Source of the DNA: Candidatus Caldilinea saccharophila
GTDB lineage: Bacteria; Chloroflexota; Anaerolineae; Caldilineales; Caldilineaceae
DNA length: 64,000 bases
Assembly (NCBI GenBank): GCA_016710365.1
Contig: JADJVW010000011.1
Location: 96,377 to 160,376, forward strand
Direction: 5' to 3'
Below are positions 39,766 to 49,925 of this stretch, one piece after another. The notes under the pieces were generated by a model. It saw nothing but the letters and a program-made list of their open reading frames with translations, ran no database searches and was not told where the DNA came from. The translations under genes and the position numbers were made by a program. Each line of letters begins with the position of its first letter. Positions within the stretch are counted from its first letter, which is position 1.

Positions 39766-42075
39766 ATGCACACGCATCGCATCCGCGCCATTTTTCTCGA
39801 CTGCGGCGACACGCTGATCGACGAAGCCAGCGAAGTCAAAAACGCTGGCGACGTCTCGCTGCGCGCCGACCTGATCCCCGGCGCCGGCGCGCTGCTGACC
39901 GAACTCAAGCGCCGCGGCTATCCGCTGGCGCTCGTCGCCGACGGCCCGGTGGCGACCTTCGAGAACAATCTGGGGCCATACGGCTTGTACGACCTGTTCG
40001 ACGCCTACGCCATTTCCGAACAGGTCGGCGTCAGCAAGCCGGCCGCGGCCATCTTTCGCAGCGCGCTCGACCCGTTGCAGATTGCCCCGCACGATCACGC
40101 GCGCGTGCTGATGGTCGGCAACCACCTCGGCCGCGATATCAAGGGCGCCAACGCGCTGGGACTGAGCAGCGTCTGGCTGGACTGGGCGCCGCGCCGCGCC
40201 AAGACGCCCGCCGACCGCACGGAGCAACCCGACTTTACCATCAAAACGCCGCTCGATCTGCTCGATCTCATCGACCGCATCGAGCGCGGCGCATTGTTGC
40301 CCAAGGAGACGCCTGTACCCGTTTCCTTTGCGCCCACTTCGCCCGATGCGCTGACGCTTGCCAACGTCGCCCATGCGCTTCACCGCCAGGTGCAGCGCAT
40401 GGCGCCGCTCCAGATCAACGACCCGGCCAGCCCCGCACAGGGTGCGCTCTATTCACCGGAGTGGGGCATGGCCGATCCCAAGCTGACGGGGCACTATGTC
40501 TTTGCCTGTGGGCACCTGCTGCTGGCCGCCGAACAACTGGGCAATTCCGCTGCGTTTGCCGAGCGCGCAACCATCCTCGACAGCGCAGTGGCGGCTGCGC
40601 GTTATCTCTGCACCGCCCAAAACGCCAACGGACTGATCGACCTGCTCTCGGTCAACTACGATTCGGCGCCCGACACCGCCTTTACCGTGCAAGACCTTTG
40701 CACTGTCGTCGAGTTGGGACGAAACCACTTTGCCGGCGACGCGCGCTGGGCTGCGCTGCTGGAAGCATTGGAGCGCTTCATCCGCGCCAGCGCACCAGGC
40801 ATGATGACGGGCGGCTTCCACACGCCCAACCACCGCTGGGTGATCGTCTCGGCGCTGGTGCAGGCGAAGCGCCTTTTCCCCGACCTGGAAGTCGCCGACG
40901 CGGTCGATGCCTACCTGGCGGAAGGCTATGACATCGACGAAGAGGGCGCGTTTATCGAACGCAGCGTCGGCGTCTATGATGCCGTCAACGACCGTTCGCT
41001 GCTGATGATCGCCGCCAACCATCCCAGCCCGCCGGCGATCGACGCGGTGGCGCGCAACCTCGACTTCAACCTGCACCTCCTGCACGCGGACGGCAGCGCC
41101 GAGACCGGCCTCTCGCGACGGCAGGATTACGGCACGCGCCGCGTCGCCGCACACCTCATCCCCTGTTACCTGCTCTGCGACCACGCACAGCCGCGACCGG
41201 TCTTTGTGTGTGCGGCGCAGTGGCTCTGGCAGCAGATGACGCAGGATGCGCTCGGCGCCGAAGCGACTAACGCGGCGTGGATTGTCTACGCACTGCTCGT
41301 CGCCGGCGAATCGGCGCCCGCGGCGACGGCCGCACTGCCCGCCGACTTTGCGCGCTTCTACCCGCATAATGGCCTCTGGCGGCTGCGGCGCGACCTGCTC
41401 AGCGCGTCGCTTTTCCAGCACACGACGCGGCTGCTCAGCTTCACCTACGGCGCGGCCGAGTTGAGCAGCCTGAAGATCAGCCAGACCTACTTCGGCCAGT
41501 ATATCGGGCGCTTTGTCTCCAACCAGATGCGCGTGGATGAGGAAATCGTCGTGCTGCATTCGGCGGGGCGCAGCAACCCACGCCGTCCCGCGTACGAACT
41601 GCCGCTGGGCCGGCGCGTGCCGCACGATCAATGGGAGGCCGCGCTGCCGGAACGCTCGCTGCGCCGGCTGCCGCACGCGGTGGGCGAGTTGCGCGCCCAG
41701 GAGGCGCACGACGCGCGCGGCGCCGGCCTCGACCTTCACTACGTCACGCTGGAAGGTGCGGCGGGGGTGGCGGTGCAGATCGCCTTCGACTTTCCGCCCG
41801 GCGGCATCTGGCAGACGGAAAGCGTGCGCACCCGACCGGCGGCCGGCCAGGTCATTTTCCTCAAGAGCGGCTATGGGACGATGCGCTACGGCAATGACGT
41901 GATCGAGATCGGGCCGGGCGCGCTGGCGCATGGCATGTGGGCGATGCGCGACGCCGAAGCCGCGCCCGACCACGTGCGCGTGCTGCTCACTTTCCTGACG
42001 CCGGTCGATGTGCGCTTTTCGGTGCGGGCCTTTCGTGGGCTTACTTCTTCACCCGGTGCTCCAGCCCCGGCATGA
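39766..42075 (+). CDS. HAD-like domain fused to an (alpha/alpha)-barrel-like domain
   Basis: A 769-residue protein, the last of the operon. Residues 1-185 are HAD-like: motif I FLDCGDTL at 10-17, GVSKPAAAIF near 88-97 (motif III Lys), and VLMVGNHLGRDIKGANALGL near 110-129 (motif IV). The second motif I acid is Gly14 instead of Asp, motif II reads VADG, and motif IV has GN for GD, so phosphatase activity is doubtful. Residues about 200-640 have repeated helical pairs (YVFACGHLLLAAEQLG, GFHTPNHRWVIVSALVQAKRLFP, ERSVGVYDAVNDRSLLMIA), as in heparinase/alginate-lyase-type toroids. The final 130 residues are beta-rich. Function unknown. The end overlaps convergent ctaG by 35 bases. Confidence 0.7.
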   Translation: MHTHRIRAIFLDCGDTLIDEASEVKNAGDVSLRADLIPGAGALLTELKRRGYPLALVADGPVATFENNLGPYGLYDLFDAYAISEQVGVSKPAAAIFRSALDPLQIAPHDHARVLMVGNHLGRDIKGANALGLSSVWLDWAPRRAKTPADRTEQPDFTIKTPLDLLDLIDRIERGALLPKETPVPVSFAPTSPDALTLANVAHALHRQVQRMAPLQINDPASPAQGALYSPEWGMADPKLTGHYVFACGHLLLAAEQLGNSAAFAERATILDSAVAAARYLCTAQNANGLIDLLSVNYDSAPDTAFTVQDLCTVVELGRNHFAGDARWAALLEALERFIRASAPGMMTGGFHTPNHRWVIVSALVQAKRLFPDLEVADAVDAYLAEGYDIDEEGAFIERSVGVYDAVNDRSLLMIAANHPSPPAIDAVARNLDFNLHLLHADGSAETGLSRRQDYGTRRVAAHLIPCYLLCDHAQPRPVFVCAAQWLWQQMTQDALGAEATNAAWIVYALLVAGESAPAATAALPADFARFYPHNGLWRLRRDLLSASLFQHTTRLLSFTYGAAELSSLKISQTYFGQYIGRFVSNQMRVDEEIVVLHSAGRSNPRRPAYELPLGRRVPHDQWEAALPERSLRRLPHAVGELRAQEAHDARGAGLDLHYVTLEGAAGVAVQIAFDFPPGGIWQTESVRTRPAAGQVIFLKSGYGTMRYGNDVIEIGPGALAHGMWAMRDAEAAPDHVRVLLTFLTPVDVRFSVRAFRGLTSSPGAPAPA

Positions 42076-42925
42076 TCATGCGGTCGTCGTCGTCCCAGCC
42101 GGGCAGCGGGTCGGAGCCGTTCATGCCGTGGCGGTCGAAGAGGCGGTTGAGGATCAGCACGATGCTGGAGAGGAAGACCGCGCTGCCGCCCACCCAGAGC
42201 AGCCCGCCGCCCAGCGCTTGGTCGTCGGCAATTGTCAGCGGCAGGAGCCGGCCAGGCTGAGCAAAGGCTGCGACGTAGTGCGCGTAAATGGGATCGGTCG
42301 AGAAGGCAATCGGCACGGCGGTGGACATGCTCGCCAGCTCGATAAAGAGCAGGGCGAACGCCGCCAGCCAGGGCGACAATTCCGTGTGCAGCCGCGGCCC
42401 CGTGCCGATTAGACGCCACCAGACCAGCATCGCCGCGGCGCCCAGCAACAGCAGCGACGCGGTGTGCGCCAGCGGTCGCGCCAGCAGCCAGCTTGCGATG
42501 CGCGCGTCGTACCAGCTCACGAAAAGTGCGATAAAGAGCATGATCACGACCCACGATTGGGTGGCGCCGTGCACGGCGCGGCGTAGTAAGCCTCGGCTGT
42601 GCACCCAGCGGCTGATGGCGCGGCGCGCCGGCTTTGGCAGCCCCCAGACCGCGATATCAAAGGTGCAACTGATAAAAAAGGCCGGCACGGCAAAGAGACA
42701 CAGGAAAACATGCTGCGCCACGCGCACAAAAAGGTATTCCTGATTAAGCCAGTTCAGGGGTGAAAGAAAAACGATCGCCGTCAGCGTCATAGCAAAGAGA
42801 AAAACAACCAGTCGCGGCAGATTGGCAAAGGGGACTCCACGCCGGTGCAGCCGCACCCACCCGCGACCATAAAACAGCGTCACGGCAATCAAGAGCAGGC
42901 CGACCAACAGCGTCAGGACGTTCAT
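42041..42925 (-). CDS. ctaG: cytochrome c oxidase assembly protein CtaG (caa3 type)
   Basis: A 294-residue membrane protein with seven or eight helices: LLVGLLLIAVTLFYGRGW at the start, LVVFLFAMTLTAIVFLSPLNWL, QHVFLCLFAVPAFFISC, SWVVIMLFIALFVSWYDA, then YAHYVAAFAQPGRLLPLTIADDQALGGGLLWVGG. The conserved AQH and DQ-LGG signatures of caa3_CtaG are both present. It helps copper insertion into cytochrome oxidase; no oxidase gene is in the window. It is convergent with and overlaps the HAD fusion gene by 35 bases. Confidence 0.9.
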   Translation of the reverse strand: MNVLTLLVGLLLIAVTLFYGRGWVRLHRRGVPFANLPRLVVFLFAMTLTAIVFLSPLNWLNQEYLFVRVAQHVFLCLFAVPAFFISCTFDIAVWGLPKPARRAISRWVHSRGLLRRAVHGATQSWVVIMLFIALFVSWYDARIASWLLARPLAHTASLLLLGAAAMLVWWRLIGTGPRLHTELSPWLAAFALLFIELASMSTAVPIAFSTDPIYAHYVAAFAQPGRLLPLTIADDQALGGGLLWVGGSAVFLSSIVLILNRLFDRHGMNGSDPLPGWDDDDRMIMPGLEHRVKK

Positions 42926-42930
42926 GTGCG

Positions 42931-44715
42931 TTACTCATTCCCCAGGAAGGGAAAATAGACGACATCACAAGGCGTCAGCCGGGGTGTATATGGAGTTGCC
43001 GGGAGCGCGCCCTCGGCGTCGGTCACATCCAGGAAAACGCCAGTCGGTGCGCCCCAGACGCCGGTGGCATCCTGCGCCTCGACCAGAAGCAGGTAACGCC
43101 CCGGCAGCCAGCCATGCGTATCGATCACCGCGGCCGCACTTTCGACCGCGCTGTCGAACGCACCATCCAGCGGCGTCAACGCGCGGTGGGTGGCGCACGT
43201 CGTCCAACTCGGTTCGTTCACGGCAAAGCGCATCGCCTGGATCGCCTGCACCGGCTCGTCGCCGTTGCCGCCGGAAAAGAAGCGGCTGTCATCTGCGCTC
43301 GCGGTCAGCGTCACCACGTCGCTCGCCTGGATCGGCTCCGTGACGGCAAGCGTCGCGGTGATGACCTCCGGCCCGGCCGGCGTGATGTAAGGCTGCACCG
43401 CGGCTTTGGCCGCATAAGTCAGGCTCGCCAGCGTCGGCGTCAGGATCGAGGACTCGTAGTCGGTGCAGGATTGGAAAAAAGCCGTGCCCAGCTCAAAGGT
43501 GTAGGCGGCCACGCCCAACTCGCCGTAGGCGAAATCATCGGTCGTGCCGTCGGTCAGGTAGATACAGCCTGACGCGCCGGATTGACATGCCGGATAGCCG
43601 GTGTAGAAGCCAAATTTGCGCGCCAGCGTCTGCAAGCCCTGGCTATTGGGCGCCGGCGTCGTCGTCCAGCCCCACGGAAAGAGAATCTTGGGAAAGTAGC
43701 TGTGCAGCGAGATCATCAGCCCCGGCGTGTCCGCGGGCGCGGCGTCGCCATTTTGCGCCCCGCGTGCATCGCGGAAGATCGTGCGCATGTAGCTTTCCAA
43801 CGCCTGCGTCTCCGGCTCCGACGCACCACTGACGCCGCGATAGAGCAGGGAGCAGGCGTCGGTGGTGGAGCAGCCGAAGCCGGTGCATTGCCCCCATTTG
43901 AAGCTGCTGTTGCGGTTCAGATCGACGCCAAAGCGGAAGGGGTCGTAGGCGCAGAAATCGTTGTTGACGTTCTTGCGCCAGTCCAGGCCGGCCTCCACCT
44001 TTTTGCGACCATCCGGGTTGGCCTGGGGCGCGATGTGAATCTCTGTGTAATCGAGCAGCCATGTCGCGTCCGGGTCGTGGCCGTAGCCGCGCGCCAACTG
44101 CTCGGCAAAGCGCAGCGCGGTTTCGGTGGTCGTCAATTCCCGGGCGTGGATGGAGGCCATCAGAAAGAAGACCGGTTTAGGCCCCATCACCTTTCGATTG
44201 GTCAGCACCATCCCGCTCAGTTGGTAGCCGGCGGCGCCCGCGGAGTTGCGCCACTGCCAGCTTTTACCCAATGTCACCGTAGTCACAAGGTCTGGGAAAT
44301 CCGCAGCAAGCTGCGCCATGCTGGCGTAGGTCTCTTCGACGGTGCGATAGCAGGCAAAGCCGGGGATGCCAGCAGTGCGCGCGGCGGCATTGACCGTGGC
44401 AGTGAGCGCCGCGCGTGCGGCGAGCACGGCTTCTGTCGCCGCCTGATCGATCTCGACGCGGCGGCCCTGCGTCTGCACCTGGTGCAGCTCAGCGGGCGTC
44501 AGCCACACGGTCGCGCGCTGCGTCTGGTGATCGACGCGCCATACATCGTACTGCACGACCAGGCGTTGCAGATCGGCCGGGTCGGCAAATGAAACCTGGG
44601 CAACGACGCCCTGCGACCCTGCGGGAAGCGTAGCTTGCGCCTGCGCCACCGCGGGCGTCGCCAGCAGCACGCTGATGAACAGACAAATTGCGCTGATCCA
44701 ATACAAAATCCGCAT
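42931..44715 (-). CDS. secreted M14-family zinc carboxypeptidase
   Basis: From ATG 44715, a 594-residue protein with a signal peptide (ISAICLFISVLLATPAVAQA). The M14 domain covers about 125-430: zinc ligands His190 and Glu193 in SIHARELTTTE, NPDGRKKVEAG near 232, NRNSSFKWG near 267 with the substrate Asn/Arg pair, zinc ligand His337 in SLHSYF, and catalytic Glu408 in YTFELG. It resembles carboxypeptidase T. The C-terminal 160 residues are a beta-sandwich. The frame is open to 45135, but that part overlaps the next gene and is not family-like. It ends 5 bases before ctaG. Confidence 0.92.
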   Translation of the reverse strand: MRILYWISAICLFISVLLATPAVAQAQATLPAGSQGVVAQVSFADPADLQRLVVQYDVWRVDHQTQRATVWLTPAELHQVQTQGRRVEIDQAATEAVLAARAALTATVNAAARTAGIPGFACYRTVEETYASMAQLAADFPDLVTTVTLGKSWQWRNSAGAAGYQLSGMVLTNRKVMGPKPVFFLMASIHARELTTTETALRFAEQLARGYGHDPDATWLLDYTEIHIAPQANPDGRKKVEAGLDWRKNVNNDFCAYDPFRFGVDLNRNSSFKWGQCTGFGCSTTDACSLLYRGVSGASEPETQALESYMRTIFRDARGAQNGDAAPADTPGLMISLHSYFPKILFPWGWTTTPAPNSQGLQTLARKFGFYTGYPACQSGASGCIYLTDGTTDDFAYGELGVAAYTFELGTAFFQSCTDYESSILTPTLASLTYAAKAAVQPYITPAGPEVITATLAVTEPIQASDVVTLTASADDSRFFSGGNGDEPVQAIQAMRFAVNEPSWTTCATHRALTPLDGAFDSAVESAAAVIDTHGWLPGRYLLLVEAQDATGVWGAPTGVFLDVTDAEGALPATPYTPRLTPCDVVYFPFLGNE

Positions 44716-44720
44716 GATGG

Positions 44721-45205
44721 TTATCTTCCAAATCCAAAGTCCACCGCGCTCAAAAAGAGCGGGATCATCAAGATGGCGCCGACCAGGATCGCGGCGATCT
44801 CGATGTAGACCCAGCCTTGCGCCGCGCGCAGCCATTGCCGCGGCCACGAACCCGACGCACGCCGCCGCGCCTGATAGACATAGCGCACGAGATACGCTTC
44901 CTGTTCGCGCACCGGCTCCAGCGGCTGTATATCCCAGCCCGCGTGCTGAAAGAGGCGCGGGGCAGCCGTCACCAGCCGATGCGCCAGCCAGCCCAGCGGC
45001 AGCACCGCGGCCAGCACAAAGAGCGCGGCGCCGATCGCCACATCCACCCAGTACCACGCAAGCGGGCTGAAGTGCGCAAAGACATCGACCCATAGCCACA
45101 GGACGAACCCCAGCAACGGCGAGGCAAGCAGCCACATGCCCGCGGCGTTTGGTGTGGCTTCGATCAAATCGGCAGGAACTTCTCTACGTTCGATGCGGGT
45201 TGTGC

Positions 45206-45209
<4 letters not shown>
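44721..45209 (-). CDS. membrane protein of unknown function
   Basis: A 162-residue protein with three hydrophobic helices (about 25-45, 52-78 and 132-155) and a soluble segment between (about 80-130) rich in Arg and Gln. It lies directly upstream of the carboxypeptidase gene, 5 bases away, and overlaps the GT2 stop by 4 bases. The three are probably one transcript. No family was recognised. Confidence 0.65.
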
Positions 45210-46237
<1,028 letters not shown>

Positions 46238-46380
46238 GCGCGCCATTGTGCCGCAGATGCGCGGGGGTTGGCAATTTTGCGCGGCGGTTCTTGCTTGCAG
46301 GGTGCATGGCGGCGTGTTGATGCGCGCACTCAGGCAATGGTGCAAATTAGTCTGGCCGCGCTCAATTAGCAAATTTACCA

Positions 46381-46446
46381 GCGTGCGTCGCCCCGGCCAA
46401 GATCGATTTGGCTAGCGAAGTTGCGTGTGGCCGGGGCGACGCACGC
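46381..46446. repeat. perfect 19-base inverted repeat straddling a stop codon
   Basis: GCGTGCGTCGCCCCGGCCA (46381-46399) is exactly inverted at 46428-46446, with a 28-base spacer that contains the stop of the next gene (46412-46414). One arm is coding and the other is 3' untranslated. It could act as a terminator or message stabiliser on the minus strand; no strong T run follows. Confidence 0.75.
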
Positions 46447-46996
46447 AGATCACCACAAGTCCGCCAGGGTCCGTCATCTGCCGCACCGGCTCCGCCAGAA
46501 ACATCTCCAGCGTGGGACGCGCCGTCAGCACAAAATTGAATGTCGTGTGTTCGTAGCGCCATGCGCCGAGCGGCCAAGAAGCGCGCCCGTTATACGTCAC
46601 GCGCACCACTTCGTCCAGCCCCAACGGGCAGGAGAGCGGCGGGCGGTGCGAGCGGTCGGGCGCACCGACGTTGAAGCGTGAATAGGTGTAGCGCACGACC
46701 GCGCCTTCGTTGTGGGGAAACTTGACGGCCACCGCGCCCCAGTCGTGCGGGTCATAGAAGCTGAAATGGGTTTCCACCGTCTGCTCCGGCGCATACGCGG
46801 AGCGCTCCCACATGACAATCGACGAATAGGTGTTGGTGCGGGCCAGTTGGGTCAACTCGCCTGCGCTGAGCACAAAGGCCGGCGGGCAGTGGGCGCGCCG
46901 TCCGGCGTCCGGCATGCCGCGCCCGGCCTTACTCCAGTAGATCGTGACTTTCTGGGCATAGAGGGCGCCGAGAATCGGCTTTGGCGTGGTGTACAT
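46412..46996 (-). CDS. hypothetical protein
   Basis: A 194-residue soluble protein of mixed composition, with aromatic-rich strands (ETHFSFYDPHDWGAVAVKF, VVRYTYSRFNVGAPD, WPLGAWRYEHTTFNFVLT). It could be a small beta-sandwich. No signal peptide or catalytic motif was recognised. Its last codons form one arm of a 19-base inverted repeat. Third-position GC supports coding. The gap beyond it (46997-47298) shows no gene. Confidence 0.6.
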   Translation of the reverse strand: MYTTPKPILGALYAQKVTIYWSKAGRGMPDAGRRAHCPPAFVLSAGELTQLARTNTYSSIVMWERSAYAPEQTVETHFSFYDPHDWGAVAVKFPHNEGAVVRYTYSRFNVGAPDRSHRPPLSCPLGLDEVVRVTYNGRASWPLGAWRYEHTTFNFVLTARPTLEMFLAEPVRQMTDPGGLVVICVRRPGHTQLR

Positions 46997-47298
46997 GGGT
47001 AAGCTCCGGGTTCACGCAACGGGTCAACAGAAGCATGGTGCAAAAACGGCGTCGCTGTTTGGGTGGGACTGGTGCGGTTTGCCAGATCGCTCTGGTTGAT
47101 CTCGCGTATGTTTCATGGCGCCCGCCTTCTGCTGACTCGACGAGGCGGTGTGGATTGAGTTTGACGCATACAGGCAACTTGCAGAAGACTTAGAGGTGCA
47201 TCCTGATATCCTCGCCCCTTGCTTCTCATTGCCGTCCTGTCAGATTTCAATACTTTTCAATTGTTATAACTCACAACCCACAATCTGAAGGATCTCTC

Positions 47299-48201
47299 AT
47301 GCACCGCTTGCTCGTCACGCTGACAGCTACCATCCTGCTCGGCCTCTGCGCTACTTCTGTCGTCCTTGCTCAAAACGCCACGCCTACACCGTTGCCACCT
47401 CAGCCCGTCGACGACTATGAAAGCGAGGCGCTTGTCCAACTGGGCAACCTCCGCAACGTCGCTGGCGACATGTACGCAGTCATCGGTGTCAGCAACGCTG
47501 TGCTCGCCTTTTATGCAGAATTGCTACAAGACGAGGTGCGGCCCTTTGCGTCGGCGGTTGAGCCACCTGCCGAGTTCGCCGCCTTTCACTCCCGTCTCTT
47601 TTTGGCCGTGCGCCCATGTGCAACCGCCAACACAGTTTTGCAGTCGATGGACACTGACGTCTTCTCTTTCCTGATTGCATCCAGTTATACACAGGCGTGC
47701 TATGCGGCGGTCAGCGACGCCTCAGCAGAATGGTCGCACGCTACCGGCACAGCACCGATCTTCGCCAATGTGCTGCCGCTCGACCTGATGCTTGAGCCGA
47801 CGGCCGCCATCACACCTGCTGCTACGGTAACGGCGCCGGTCAACGCCGCTACGCCGGCGCCAGACACAGTGAGCGCCGTCGATGACATCGGGCTGACTTG
47901 GAGCGTCTCCACAGACTCCGACCCAGCGATCATACTTGAAGCGTGGACAGCTTATGTAAATCAAGCGGGTGACTTCGCCGTTACCGGCCGGCTGCGCAAC
48001 GTGGACGCCAGCCGCCAGTTCTCACTGGCCAGCATCCTGGTCAAGTTCTACGACGCTGACGGCAAGTTGGTGAATGTGGAGGAAGGTTCCGCCAGCGGGC
48101 ACTGGGTTGACCCTGACGAAGTGACAACATTCGCCTTTGACACCTATTTCGCCCCCATTGAGGTGGCCTCTTATGTGATTGAGATTGTGGGCGGCGACTG
48201 A
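47299..48201 (+). CDS. secreted protein with FxLYD-like C-terminal domain
   Basis: A 300-residue protein with a signal peptide (LLVTLTATILLGLCATSVVLA, cut after AQN). Residues about 40-160 are helical with two cysteines (RPCATANTV, TQACYAAV) that may form a disulphide. A Thr/Ala/Pro linker about 165-195 precedes a C-terminal beta-sandwich (GDFAVTGRLRNVDASRQFSLASILVKFYDADGKLV) like the FxLYD domain. GAAGGATC precedes the start. Probably cell-surface; role unknown. Confidence 0.75.
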   Translation: MHRLLVTLTATILLGLCATSVVLAQNATPTPLPPQPVDDYESEALVQLGNLRNVAGDMYAVIGVSNAVLAFYAELLQDEVRPFASAVEPPAEFAAFHSRLFLAVRPCATANTVLQSMDTDVFSFLIASSYTQACYAAVSDASAEWSHATGTAPIFANVLPLDLMLEPTAAITPAATVTAPVNAATPAPDTVSAVDDIGLTWSVSTDSDPAIILEAWTAYVNQAGDFAVTGRLRNVDASRQFSLASILVKFYDADGKLVNVEEGSASGHWVDPDEVTTFAFDTYFAPIEVASYVIEIVGGD

Positions 48202-48254
48202 CAAGAATAGTGATATCGGCTGATACATTGTCCATCGCTGATAGCCATTTCTTA

Positions 48255-48712
48255 CTGAGGGCGGCGTTGGATCAATCTAGCGCCGGCTTGAGTTGTTCCA
48301 GATGCTTTATGGGAAAGTCCTAACGCCCGTAGCAGTTTATGCTAAGTTTTTGGCGATAGAGCACGCGCTGCGACAATCCATCCTTGCATCGGCATGCTGG
48401 ATTCGCCCGACTGAACTTGTTGATCCTCGCCGTGCAGATACGTTTATGGGCATCGGGCGTGGCGAAGCTGAAGTCCTGGTGTTGGCGCAGGAGCGAGATG
48501 CTCGTCTGGTCATCATTGACGGTCGGCGCGCTCCCATCCTTTTGACCGCGCTTACCTGCCAGCGCAAGGCAGGCATCAGCGATGAGCAGTTGGCCGATCT
48601 GGTGATCGAGCTGCGCGCCGAGGATCGGCTGTGCATTGTCCGCGACGGCAGCGGTGCGGACGGGGGTGCGGCGGACGGCGTGCAGATCGTGTGCAGTCTG
48701 GGATTGGTGTAG
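48255..48712 (+). pseudogene. remnant of a DUF3368-type PIN-domain protein
   Basis: The open part gives LFQMLYGKVLTPVAVYA, IGRGEAEVLVLAQERDARLVIIDGRRA and GISDEQLADLVIELRAEDRL, the second and third blocks of DUF3368 PIN proteins. The usual N-terminal 'ASPLI-L' block is missing. An upstream SAGL-like fragment sits one base out of frame near 48285. The central Cys/Arg-rich piece also departs from the family. Best read as a decayed VapC-like toxin gene beside a live vapBC pair. Confidence 0.6.
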
Positions 48713-48783
48713 AATTTGACTATCTTTCCAAATGGCGATTCAATCCACACAACTTATTAGAATCATACACATTGGAGAGGCTC

Positions 48784-48999
48784 ATGCGCACCAATATTGT
48801 TCTTGATGCAGCGCTCGTTGAGAAAGCGCAGGAACTGACCGGCATCAAAACCAAACGCGCCGTCGTCGATGAGGCGCTGCGCATGCTCATTCGCGTGTAC
48901 GAACAGGCAGAAGTGCGTGCGTTGCGCGGACAGTTGCGCTGGGAAGGCGACATCGACGCGGCGCGCCTTGCACGCCTGCCGGCGCAGCCGCCATGTTGA
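48784..48999 (+). CDS. vapB: VapB-type antitoxin
   Basis: A 71-residue protein of the type II antitoxin VapB (DUF2191-like) family: MRTNIVLDAALVEKAQELTG and TKRAVVDEALRMLIRVYEQ. This is the ribbon-helix-helix DNA-binding part, followed by a short toxin-binding tail with a WEGDID motif. GGAGAGG lies 7 bases upstream. Its stop overlaps the vapC start by 7 bases, giving translational coupling. It should neutralise the downstream PIN toxin and repress the pair. Confidence 0.9.
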   Translation: MRTNIVLDAALVEKAQELTGIKTKRAVVDEALRMLIRVYEQAEVRALRGQLRWEGDIDAARLARLPAQPPC

Positions 49000-49388
49000 T
49001 GGTCGATCCGACCGTCTGGATCGACTACTTCAACGGCGTCGTTGACTGGCGCACCGACTATCTCGACACGCACGTCAACCTCACCTCAATCCTGATCGGC
49101 GACCTGATCCTGGCGGAAGTTCTACAAGGCTTTCGGCGCGATGCAGATTTTGAGACAGCGCGCAGCGCTCTGAGCAAATTCCAGCAGGTTCCCATGGTCA
49201 ACACATTGCTGGCGCTGCAGAGCGCCCGCAACTATCGCTTCCTGCGCAGCAACGGCGTGACTGTACGCAAGACCATCGACAGCCTGATTGCGACGTACTG
49301 TATCGAGAACCGCCTGCTTCTGCTTCACAACGACGGAGACTTCGATGGCTATGCACGCCATCTTGGACTCGAAGTCGTGCATTCGTGA
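48993..49388 (+). CDS. vapC: VapC-type PIN-domain toxin
   Basis: A 131-residue PIN ribonuclease: MVDPTVWIDYFNG supplies the first acid (Asp5), the second acid is Glu42 in LILAEVLQGF, the third Asp94 in KTIDSLIATYCIE, and the fourth is in HNDGDFD. All four acidic positions are present, so it appears active. VapC toxins cleave specific tRNA or rRNA. It overlaps vapB. The previous PIN remnant is a separate relative. Confidence 0.93.
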   Translation: MLMVDPTVWIDYFNGVVDWRTDYLDTHVNLTSILIGDLILAEVLQGFRRDADFETARSALSKFQQVPMVNTLLALQSARNYRFLRSNGVTVRKTIDSLIATYCIENRLLLLHNDGDFDGYARHLGLEVVHS

Positions 49389-49540
49389 GGCATCAGCAGC
49401 GCTCGAAGGAGTGGTTCAACGAAACCAATCGGTCATTCAGGAGGCGCTTGATGCCGTACATGCTTTCCATCATTGCGCTGCTCGGATGGTTCGAGCAGTT
49501 CCCCCGAAACTAACTTGACTACACAAGCCGATGCCAACCC

Positions 49541-49925
49541 ATGACCTCAGACTCCGCCCGTCTCCGCCGCTATATCACCGAATTCAACTTCAAGCCGCTC
49601 TTTGTCGAGGAGCTGGGCTGGGAAGATCTGCGCGACGTGGCCGAAAAGCGCGGGCTGCCGCTCTTGCAGTGCGACGCCCTCCCGCCCTACGCCGTGCGCG
49701 CACGGCGGCATATCAGCTTTAGCCTGGAGAAAGAGGAGGAACTGACGCTCTTTGCGAGCGCCGATCGCGCCAAGACCGCCTTCGATGTGGAGCGCGTCAC
49801 CAAGAAGTTCTACGACTGCTTTCAGATCGATCATATCCTTGCCCGGCACTACGGTTTCACCGATGAGGAGCTGAATTACATCCTCAACTACGACATCAAG
49901 GTTCGGCTGGGGGCGGAGGATGGGT
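49541..49925 (+). pseudogene. shrunken remnant of a type IIG (Eco57I-like) restriction-modification enzyme
   Basis: Two ends of a large enzyme are joined in frame. LRRYITEFNFKPLFVEELGWED and the RAKTAFDVERVTKKFYDCF motif belong to the N-terminal nuclease region of type IIG enzymes. IDHILARHYGFTDEELNYILNYDIKVRLG is their extreme C-terminus. The methyltransferase (NPPY) and target-recognition regions, usually about 900 residues, are gone, as is part of the N-terminus. The frame runs on to 50089 into non-homologous sequence. The clean in-frame join suggests deletion, not indel noise. Confidence 0.65.

Noticed and set aside
40453..41973. 506-codon minus-strand open frame
   Set aside because: Antisense to the HAD/barrel fusion; no domain evidence.
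35599..42075. reading the importer as ugpBAE for glycerol-3-phosphate
   Set aside because: The adjacent phosphodiesterase fits, but the binding protein shows only generic family-1 features and the other arm encodes sugar-type enzymes, so the substrate is left open.
44716..45135. N-terminal extension of the M14 carboxypeptidase
   Set aside because: It overlaps a better-supported membrane protein gene and lies before a clear signal peptide.
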